This document shows, piece after piece, positions 55,195 through 62,239 of a stretch of 64,000 nucleotides of DNA. This DNA is from an uncultured SAR86 cluster bacterium. GTDB lineage: Bacteria > Pseudomonadota > Gammaproteobacteria > Magnimaribacterales > D2472. The stretch covers positions 62,001-126,000 of the forward strand of contig CACKRJ010000002.1 in assembly GCA_902602595.1 (NCBI GenBank), written 5' to 3'. Position 1 is the first letter of the stretch. Each line of letters begins with the position of its first letter. Below the pieces are notes generated by a model, which was not told the DNA's origin, made no database searches, and saw nothing but the letters and a program-made list of their open reading frames with translations. Both the position numbers and the translations under genes were made by a program.

Positions 55195-55430
55195 GTTAAA
55201 ACTACAAGTATAAAAAGCTTATTGAGATATATAATAAGCACTAATAAAAGTATGCTGCAGTGCAGCATGATAAGAGAAAGTAAACAAAGCACAAGGGTGC
55301 TAAAAGAATAAAACAAGTTTTTAAACCTCCATATAGAATAATGGAATAAGTTAAAAGAGCTCCAAAGGATAAGACTCTATTAACTCTCAAAGCACTAGTG
55401 CTATTTACTTTCTCTGTATCGGAGAAAAAA
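55195..55430 (+). promoter_or_regulatory. Structured leader of rne
   Basis: The ~270-bp spacer upstream of rne contains several hairpins: GCTTATT/AATAAGC (55217-55239), ATGCTGC-AGT-GCAGCAT (55252-55268), AGCAC-AAGG-GTGCT (55288-55301) and the perfect palindrome AGCACTAGTGCT (55391-55402). Last, TTTCTC/GAGAAA (55409-55427) would pair with the GGAG ribosome site. A TATAAT (55230-55235) may be a -10 element, though no good -35 is seen. In E. coli RNase E destabilises its own mRNA through leader hairpins; a similar role is inferred here. Confidence 0.5.
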
Positions 55431-57473
55431 ATGAAAAGAATTCTAATTAATTGCTCATATTCAGATGAGCTTCGTGTGGCTTTGGTCGATGGCGCTAAAC
55501 TATTCGACTTAGACAACGAGTTTAATGCCCAGTCCCTATTAAAAGGAAGTATATTCAAAGCAACTGTTTCAAGAGTTGAAACAAGTTTAGATGCAGCTTT
55601 TATTAATTTTGGAAGTGAAAGGCATGGTTTTTTACCATTAAAAGAATTATCAAATGAATATTTTACCAAGGATGCTGATGGAAAAAAGAAATGTACACTC
55701 AAGGAAGGTGACGAAATCCTCATTCAAGTTTTAAAAGAAGAACGAGGAACTAAAGGTGCTGCCCTATCCAACCAAATCTCACTAGCAGGAAGATTTATAG
55801 TTTTAATTCCAAATTCTGAAAAATCTGGCGGTGTATCAAGAAGGATTTCAGGGGAGGAAAGAGATGAAATTAAAAATACTTTAAATGCGTTACAAATTCC
55901 TGATGGCATGAGTGTAATTGTTAGAACTGCAGGACTAGGTAGATCTACTGAGGAATTAAAATGGGATTTAGATTATTTAATGAATCTATGGGGGCAAATA
56001 AAATCCTCTATCACAGACGCTCCAAGCCCTAGTTTAATTTATAAAGATGATAAATTAATTTTAAGAGTATTTAGGGATTATTTTAGAGATGACATAGAAG
56101 AAATTCTAATAGACGATGAATCTGTTCATTCAGAAGCATTGGATTTTGCAAAGTCGGTTATACCAGATCATGCTGATAAAGTTATTTACTATAATGAAGA
56201 TATTCCTTTATTTAATCGTTATCAGATAGAAAACCAAATAGAATTAGCTTTTCAAAGAGAAATATCATTGCCCTCTGGTGGATCTATAGTAATAGATCCT
56301 ACTGAAGCAATGGTTTCAATAGATGTTAATTCGGCACGCTCTACGAAGGGAAAAGATATAGAATCTACCGCTTTTGCTACAAACATGGAGGCAGCTAAAG
56401 AGGTTGCTCGACAGCTTAGATTGAGAGATTTAGGTGGCCTTATAGTGATTGATTTTATTGATATGCAGGATGAAAAACATCAACAAAAAGTTGAAAATAC
56501 TTTTAGATCAATGGTTCAATCTGACAGAGCCAGAATACAGATAGCTGGAATATCTAGATTTGGATTATTGGAGTTATCAAGGCAACGACTAAGACCATCA
56601 TTAGATGAAATATATGATATTCAACACGTACAAATACGCGGAACTCGCTCTTTAGGCCAATCAATTTTAAGAATAATTGGTGAAGATGCCGCCAAAGAAA
56701 ATACTGGTGAAATACATGTATATGTTCCAGCAGATGTTTCAAGCTACTTATTGAATGAAAAAAGAAGGGATATTATTGCGATAGAGAATAGCTATCAAGT
56801 AAATATTTTAGTAATAGCTGATCCATATAAATCTAGGCCATATTATAAAGTTGCAAGAGTTAAGGCTATCGCTGGAAAAAAACCATTTTCATATGATATG
56901 ACTCCAAATAGTCCAGAACCATCTATGGATTGGCGAGATGTAAATTCAAATAAAAAATCATTAAAGCCCTTGGTTGCTGTGTCTGTTCCTCCAAGAATGC
57001 CGAAGAAAAAAAATAAAAAAGGCTTATTTTCATTTCTTAAATCTATTTTCACTTTTTCTATTTTTAAATCTAAAAAGAAAAAGACACCTAAAAATAAAAG
57101 ATCAAGAAATTATAAAAAAGGTCAACCTAGGACCAATAGAAACACTAGGATTAATAAAAACCAAAAAAATCGAGGCAGAAAACAAAATAATAAAACTCAG
57201 GATAATAACTCAACAAGAAGTCAACCAAAAAAATCTTCAAAACCAGTTGTAATACCTCCAAAGAAAAATACACAGGCAGATAAAAAAGTTACCAAAGCAA
57301 ACAATGTTAATGCTGCTAATACAGATAAAGATGGTAATAAATCAAATATTGAAGCTTCAACATCTACCTCGCCAGCACCAACTCCTGCGCCTACGCCAGC
57401 ACCAACTCCTGCGCCTACGCCAGCAACTAAACCTACTAGAGCTTTAAACGATCCTCGATATAAGAGCGAATGA
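55431..57473 (+). CDS. rne: Ribonuclease E
   Basis: RNase E starts most mRNA decay and processes rRNA and tRNA. The ATG at 55431 gives MKRILINCSYSDELRVALVDG, as in E. coli; the track start adds 11 residues. The S1 domain and DNase-I-like segment (FIDMQDEKHQQKVE, VSIDVNSARSTKG) are present. The Zn-link cysteines (CPRC in E. coli) are missing, the region reading YDIQHVQIRGTRSLGQS. The C-terminus (~155 residues) is short and basic (KKKKTPKNKRSRNYKKG) and ends in a Pro-Ala-Thr repeat instead of the ~550-residue E. coli scaffold, so it may carry few degradosome sites. The leader is structured. Confidence 0.94.
   Translation: MKRILINCSYSDELRVALVDGAKLFDLDNEFNAQSLLKGSIFKATVSRVETSLDAAFINFGSERHGFLPLKELSNEYFTKDADGKKKCTLKEGDEILIQVLKEERGTKGAALSNQISLAGRFIVLIPNSEKSGGVSRRISGEERDEIKNTLNALQIPDGMSVIVRTAGLGRSTEELKWDLDYLMNLWGQIKSSITDAPSPSLIYKDDKLILRVFRDYFRDDIEEILIDDESVHSEALDFAKSVIPDHADKVIYYNEDIPLFNRYQIENQIELAFQREISLPSGGSIVIDPTEAMVSIDVNSARSTKGKDIESTAFATNMEAAKEVARQLRLRDLGGLIVIDFIDMQDEKHQQKVENTFRSMVQSDRARIQIAGISRFGLLELSRQRLRPSLDEIYDIQHVQIRGTRSLGQSILRIIGEDAAKENTGEIHVYVPADVSSYLLNEKRRDIIAIENSYQVNILVIADPYKSRPYYKVARVKAIAGKKPFSYDMTPNSPEPSMDWRDVNSNKKSLKPLVAVSVPPRMPKKKNKKGLFSFLKSIFTFSIFKSKKKKTPKNKRSRNYKKGQPRTNRNTRINKNQKNRGRKQNNKTQDNNSTRSQPKKSSKPVVIPPKKNTQADKKVTKANNVNAANTDKDGNKSNIEASTSTSPAPTPAPTPAPTPAPTPATKPTRALNDPRYKSE
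57371..57425 (+). repeat. Tandem 24-bp repeat in the rne 3' end
   Basis: GCCAGCACCAACTCCTGCGC followed by CTAC is present twice in exact tandem (57371-57394 and 57395-57418), with a third partial copy after. It encodes the PAPTPAPTPAPTP tail of RNase E. It is more GC-rich than its surroundings and may vary in copy number between strains. Confidence 0.85.
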
Positions 57474-58263
57474 GCTGACCAGAAATTGATGCATCAGGTG
57501 GAATAATTGGCAATTCATTTATATTAAACCACCTAGCATCTTCGAGCTCATTATCGTTTAACGCTATATTTCCTGATTTGTATTTGCAAAAGTAACCCAG
57601 CATTAACTGAGCTGGAAAAGGCCACGACTGGGATGAGTAATATTTAATATCTGAAACTTTAACATTCACCTCCTCTTTTACTTCACGGATTAATGCTTCT
57701 TCAGCATTTTCACCAGCTTCAATAAAACCAGCAAGGGTGCTATACATATTAGGTGGGAAGATTTTACTTCTTCCTAACAATATTTGATCCTCATCATGTA
57801 TCAAAGTAATAATGCACGGAGATATTGTGGGGTATTTTGGGCTAGAATTACACTTACACTCAAAAGCACCCTCCTTGTCATTGTACAAATTGCTTTTTCC
57901 ACAAATGCTACAAAAGCTACTGCTGGTAATCCATGTTTGAAGAATCGATGCGCGTGAGGCTAGCAAGAAACTAGATTGATCTAGGAAGCCTAATATTTGT
58001 CTTAAATCAACAAAGTTTGTTAATTCAGGATTCATAAACAGACCTAAAATATTTTCATCTTTATTGACATTTACAACATAAAAATAGCAACCATCTATTA
58101 AAGCTATTGATAGAAATGGTTTTGTTAGATTTTTTAAATTTAAATCTTTTGGGGCAAAACTGTAAGTATTTTCGCTTTGATCGTATAAAATCTTACTTTC
58201 ACAAAATATAATTAATTTAGAATCTTCTTTGAATGATTCATGGAGTTCTCTTATTAATTTCAT
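57436..58263 (-). CDS. nudC: NADH pyrophosphatase (NAD-capped RNA decapping)
   Basis: NudC hydrolyses NADH and removes NAD caps from RNA. The 275-aa protein has the zinc ribbon CSICGKSN...CKC, a full Nudix box ([21 protein letters not shown], quoted in full as the box) and the NudC mark [11 protein letters not shown]. Its 3' end overlaps that of rne by 38 nt on the opposite strand. It is divergent from nhaB with only 18 bp between starts. Confidence 0.93.
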   Translation of the reverse strand: MKLIRELHESFKEDSKLIIFCESKILYDQSENTYSFAPKDLNLKNLTKPFLSIALIDGCYFYVVNVNKDENILGLFMNPELTNFVDLRQILGFLDQSSFLLASRASILQTWITSSSFCSICGKSNLYNDKEGAFECKCNSSPKYPTISPCIITLIHDEDQILLGRSKIFPPNMYSTLAGFIEAGENAEEALIREVKEEVNVKVSDIKYYSSQSWPFPAQLMLGYFCKYKSGNIALNDNELEDARWFNINELPIIPPDASISGQLIRSYIEDRLKL

Positions 58264-58281
58264 GTGAATTGGGATTTAAAT

Positions 58282-59793
58282 ATGATAAATAGCTTATATA
58301 AAATGTTTTTAGGTGATTCGCCTGATTGGTACAAAAATACCATCATAGCTTTTTTAGCAATTAATCCTATTACTTTATTAATTTTAAACTCCATGGACTT
58401 AAATGGTAATTTCATCGTTGGCTGGATGATTTTACTAGAATTCATCTTTACGCTTGCCCTTGCTCTAAAATGCTACCCTCTTCAACCAGGAGGATTGATC
58501 GCAATACAAGCATTATTTCTTGAATTAACTAATCCCTATTCCTTGCTGCATGAAATTGAACATAATCTTGAGGTTATTTTATTACTGGTATTTATGGTTG
58601 CTGGCATTTATTTTATGAAAAATTTAATGTTAACAATTTTCACAAAACTACTTCTTACGATTCAATCAAAAACAAAATTATCATTAATGTTTTGTTTTGT
58701 TTCAGCTTTCTTATCAGCATTTTTGGATGCCCTAACTGTAACTGCTGTCTTGATAGCTGTTGCGGTTGGTTTCTATAGAATATTTCATCTCGCAAATTCT
58801 GGATTAGATTTCTCTACCTCAGCTCATGATTATCAAGATGATAGCTCCCTATCTGAAGTTGGCATTGAAGATTTAGAGAGCTTCAAGGCCTTCCTTAGAG
58901 ACTTAATTATGCATGGTGTAGTTGGAACAGCACTAGGTGGTGTGTGCACAATCGTTGGGGAGCCCCAAAACCTACTTATTGCTAATGTTGCTGGTTGGGA
59001 ATTTATTGAATTCATGATTAAGATGGCACCAATTACTGTTCCAGTTTTTATAGCTGGAATGATTACTTGCTTTGCAATTGAAAGACTGCATATCTGTGGT
59101 TTTGGTAATCAGTTACCTACTAGAATTAAAAATATATTTCATGATTTTAACGATTATGAGATCTCTCAAAGTACCGATGAGAGTAAATTAGAGCTTTATA
59201 TCGAAATGCTTGTTGGTATTTTCTTGGTGATAGCTTTGGCACTTCATTTAGCAGCAGTCGGAATCATAGGTTTGGGTGTGATTATTCTTTTAACAGCATT
59301 CAAAGGTATTACCCATGAACATGATCTAGGAGATGCATTCAAGGAGGCGCTTCCCTTCACAGCATTACTAGTTGTTTTCTTTGGTGTTGTAAGCGTTATA
59401 GCAGATCAAGAATTATTTACTCCGATTATTACCTTTGTATTGGCTCAAGAAGCTAGCAGTCAAGCTCCAATATTTTTTGTAGCTAATGGTGTCTTATCAG
59501 CAATAAGTGATAATGTATTTGTTGCAACAATTTATATAAATGAAATTAAAGATGCTTTAGATACGAATGTTATTTCTAGAGAGCAATTTGATAAACTAGC
59601 AATAGCCATTAACACCGGAACAAATATTCCAAGTATAGCTACACCTAATGGTCAGGCGGCATTTTTATTTCTTCTTACATCATCTTTAGCTCCGCTTATA
59701 AATCTCTCATATATGAGAATGGTTTTGATGGCCCTTCCATATACTATTGTTTTAAGTATTGTTGGTTTTATATCAGTGGTTATCAATTTATAG
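58282..59793 (+). CDS. nhaB: Na+/H+ antiporter NhaB
   Basis: NhaB exports Na+ in exchange for protons at the inner membrane. The 503-aa protein follows E. coli NhaB throughout: [76 protein letters not shown] and [20 protein letters not shown]. The track start is a GTG at 58264; ATG 58282 with GGGA upstream matches the family start. Sodium motive force is consistent with the Na+-coupled symporters nearby and a marine habitat. Confidence 0.95.
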   Translation: MINSLYKMFLGDSPDWYKNTIIAFLAINPITLLILNSMDLNGNFIVGWMILLEFIFTLALALKCYPLQPGGLIAIQALFLELTNPYSLLHEIEHNLEVILLLVFMVAGIYFMKNLMLTIFTKLLLTIQSKTKLSLMFCFVSAFLSAFLDALTVTAVLIAVAVGFYRIFHLANSGLDFSTSAHDYQDDSSLSEVGIEDLESFKAFLRDLIMHGVVGTALGGVCTIVGEPQNLLIANVAGWEFIEFMIKMAPITVPVFIAGMITCFAIERLHICGFGNQLPTRIKNIFHDFNDYEISQSTDESKLELYIEMLVGIFLVIALALHLAAVGIIGLGVIILLTAFKGITHEHDLGDAFKEALPFTALLVVFFGVVSVIADQELFTPIITFVLAQEASSQAPIFFVANGVLSAISDNVFVATIYINEIKDALDTNVISREQFDKLAIAINTGTNIPSIATPNGQAAFLFLLTSSLAPLINLSYMRMVLMALPYTIVLSIVGFISVVINL

Positions 59794-59797
59794 TTAA

Positions 59798-60760
59798 ATG
59801 TCACTAAGTCATAAATTCTGCATTGCTCCAATGATGCAATGCACCGATATACATGATCGATTCTTATTTCGCTTGATAACAAAAAAAGCTTTTTTATACA
59901 CAGAAATGGTTACCACAGGAGCAATTATTCATGGCGGATGCCTAGATCAATTAAACTTTAATAATGAAATAGAGCATCCAGTTGCAGTGCAACTCGGTGG
60001 ATCTGACCCTAATGAACTAGCTGAGTGCTCAAAAATATGCAGCTCTCTTGGGTACGATGAAATTAATTTAAATATAGGCTGTCCATCTGAAAGAGTTCAA
60101 AAAGGTTCATTCGGAGCCTGCCTAATGCAAGAGCCAGAACTTGTAAAAGATTGTATTGAAGCTATGCAAGAAGTTACATCAACGCCAATTACTGTAAAAT
60201 GCAGAATAGGTGTTAACGATAGAGATGATATAGATTTTTTAAATAATTTTGTATCAAAGATAATAAAATCCAAACTCAAAACAATCATTGTGCATGCAAG
60301 GGTGGCAATTTTGAAAGGCCTTACACCAAGACAAAATAGACAAATTCCTCCATTAAAATATGAAAATGTTTATCAGCTTAAAAAAGAATTCCCAGAATTG
60401 GAAATTGTAATCAATGGTGGAATTAAAGATATAGACGATTCTATAAAACATTTAGAACAAGTTGATGGTGTGATGCTTGGTCGAAGCCCATATGACAATC
60501 CAATGATTGTTAGTAATGTCGATTCTATAATTTTTAATGAAATAGATATTGGAGAGGATAGAAAGTCTATACTGAGTAAATATTTACAATATTGCTTATT
60601 ACAAGCTGATTTAGGATATCCTCTTTCGAGAACTCTTAAACATGTCTTTGGATTAAATCGCGGATTAAAGAATGCTAAGGCATTTAGATCACTAATTCTT
60701 GAAACTATCCAAAAGAATAATTTAGAAGTAACTCAACAAGATCTAATATCAATGGTGTAA
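59798..60760 (+). CDS. dusA: tRNA-dihydrouridine synthase A
   Basis: DusA reduces U20/U20a of tRNA with FMN and NADPH. The 320-aa protein has CIAPMMQCTDIHDRF, YTEMVTTGAIIHGG, INLNIGCPSERVQKGSFGACLM (catalytic Cys near the end) and FMN-binding VINGGIKDIDD. The DusA-type KGLTPRQNRQIPPL is present. It starts 4 nt after nhaB and may be cotranscribed with it. It is convergent with the mlaA-like gene. Confidence 0.95.
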   Translation: MSLSHKFCIAPMMQCTDIHDRFLFRLITKKAFLYTEMVTTGAIIHGGCLDQLNFNNEIEHPVAVQLGGSDPNELAECSKICSSLGYDEINLNIGCPSERVQKGSFGACLMQEPELVKDCIEAMQEVTSTPITVKCRIGVNDRDDIDFLNNFVSKIIKSKLKTIIVHARVAILKGLTPRQNRQIPPLKYENVYQLKKEFPELEIVINGGIKDIDDSIKHLEQVDGVMLGRSPYDNPMIVSNVDSIIFNEIDIGEDRKSILSKYLQYCLLQADLGYPLSRTLKHVFGLNRGLKNAKAFRSLILETIQKNNLEVTQQDLISMV

Positions 60761-60763
60761 AGC

Positions 60764-61471
60764 CTAATCAAGTAAAAAATCATCCATATCATCAACAAAA
60801 TCATCTTGCTGATCTTCTCCATTACTTGATTCAAAAGCTTGGTATTGCATATATGAGTCTCTTATAAATGAATATCTATCGCCTATAATTAATGTTTCAA
60901 CCTCTAGATATCGTGCACGGGTCTCTAAGGCATCAAGGGCTGTAACCCCGATCCTCACATCAGTCTCTTCGATTGCAAATGTACCACTTAATACTGAGCT
61001 AACACTTCTGCCTGCTAAGCCCCGTGGTGTAGAAGGTCCATATAAAGGAATCATTAAAAATGGTCCTGAGCCGATACCCCATGATCCTAATGTTTGACCA
61101 AAATCTTCATCATGTCTCTCTAAACCAAAACGTGAACCAACATCAATAAACCCACCCAATCCTATAGTAGAATTAATTAGAAATCGAGAAAAATCATTTA
61201 TTGCAAGGATAGGTCTGCCTTGTAATAATTGATTGGCAGTATTATCAAGCTCATTTAAATTTCTAAAAAAATTACTAAGTCCAATTTCTACAAAATCAGG
61301 GGCAATCGATGTATATACTTCAGCCGTTGGTTTGGCAAAATTATCATCAAGGAATTCATTAAAAGCCCAAATTTTTCTATTGTAATCTTCAAATGGATCT
61401 TCTGTGGAATAAGTATTTAAGCTTATAGAAACCATTATGTAGATTAAGATAAGTTTTTTGTATTTCATCAT
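60764..61471 (-). CDS. mlaA: MlaA-like outer-membrane lipid-transport protein
   Basis: The 235-aa protein follows MlaA/VacJ: EDPFEDYNRKIWAFNEFLDD, NEL-type NFFRNLNELDNTANQLLQGRP and LINSTIGLGGFIDVGSRFG, then FGQTLGSWGIGSGPFLMIPLYGPS. MlaA removes misplaced phospholipids from the outer leaflet with porins. The N-terminus (MMKYKKLILIYIMVSISLNTYS) is a signal without the lipobox Cys of E. coli MlaA, so it would not be lipidated. The C-terminal tail is acidic (DQQDDFVDDMDDF). The start overlaps the mrp-like gene by 4 nt. Confidence 0.88.
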   Translation of the reverse strand: MMKYKKLILIYIMVSISLNTYSTEDPFEDYNRKIWAFNEFLDDNFAKPTAEVYTSIAPDFVEIGLSNFFRNLNELDNTANQLLQGRPILAINDFSRFLINSTIGLGGFIDVGSRFGLERHDEDFGQTLGSWGIGSGPFLMIPLYGPSTPRGLAGRSVSSVLSGTFAIEETDVRIGVTALDALETRARYLEVETLIIGDRYSFIRDSYMQYQAFESSNGEDQQDDFVDDMDDFLLD

Positions 61472-62184
61472 GTAACCTTGATAAGCTCATTATAGAGGGG
61501 CTCGAAAAAACTAGATAATTTATTTGGATTAAAATTTGCTAAATCTTTAGTTCTTGGGATAGAGCCTAAAACCTTCAATCCAATTTCATTTTCAAGATTG
61601 ATTTCAGGGAAGTCAAAAACTTCATCATCAGAGTTTGGATAGATTGAATAAGACATATTATCAACAAGTCCAATTATTGGTATTTTAAGTTTTTCAAACA
61701 TTATTTTTGATTTAATGGTGTCTTGAACAGCTAATTTACTTTGAGAGGTTACCAAAAGAACATTATTAGGCTTAATCTCTGATGCTACTGTTAAATATGC
61801 ATCACCGGTGCCTGGAGGCATATCGATAAATAAATAATCTAGATTGCCCCATTGTGTTAACTTTTTGAGTTGCTTAATTGCACCACTTAGCATAGGCCCT
61901 CTCCACATTGCAGCTTTATTTTTTTCAAGAATAAATCCCATGCTATTTAAAAAAATATTATTCACTTCAATAGGCATAAAGAATTTTTGTCCATCTATAG
62001 TTTGAACCTCTGGCTTGGAATTAATGATGTTAAAAAGAATATGCTGATTGGGTCCATAGATATCTGCATCAAGGATCCCAACTTTGAAATCTTTTGCAAA
62101 ATAAGAGGCTAAATTTGCGCAAATAGTTGATTTGCCAACTCCACCTTTTGCTGAGGCTACAGCAATTATTTGTTTGATGCCCAT
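61468..62184 (-). CDS. mrp: Mrp/ApbC-family P-loop ATPase, short form
   Basis: The 238-aa protein has the deviant Walker A AKGGVGKSTICANLA, LDADIYGPNQHIL, MWRGPMLSGAIKQL and IDMPPGTGDAYLTVAS, the hallmarks of Mrp/ApbC/NBP35 iron-sulfur carriers. It lacks the N-terminal MIP18/DUF59 domain of E. coli Mrp. The CxxC that holds the bridging cluster is also missing, VENM-type sequence reading VDNMSYSIYPNSDDE. It is divergent from metG, as is usual for mrp, so orthology is likely. Cluster binding is doubtful. Confidence 0.87.
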   Translation of the reverse strand: MGIKQIIAVASAKGGVGKSTICANLASYFAKDFKVGILDADIYGPNQHILFNIINSKPEVQTIDGQKFFMPIEVNNIFLNSMGFILEKNKAAMWRGPMLSGAIKQLKKLTQWGNLDYLFIDMPPGTGDAYLTVASEIKPNNVLLVTSQSKLAVQDTIKSKIMFEKLKIPIIGLVDNMSYSIYPNSDDEVFDFPEINLENEIGLKVLGSIPRTKDLANFNPNKLSSFFEPLYNELIKVT

Positions 62185-62202
62185 TGATATAATGTTTTGA
62201 CT

Positions 62203-62208
62203 TATAAT
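62203..62208 (+). promoter_or_regulatory. Possible -10 element for metG
   Basis: A perfect TATAAT lies in the 55-bp mrp/metG spacer. No -35 hexamer at correct spacing was found, so the call rests on one motif. Confidence 0.3.
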
Positions 62209-62239
62209 ACTCGATTAGTAGATAAATTGGGTCTCTGAA

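Noticed and set aside
55241-55723. 160-aa ORF antisense to the rne leader and start
   Set aside because: It has no recognisable protein pattern, is antisense to conserved rne codons and lies in the structured leader.
57371-57425. Tandem repeat as a CRISPR or mobile-element mark
   Set aside because: The units are 24 bp without spacers, in frame and encode a Pro-Ala-Thr tail of RNase E.
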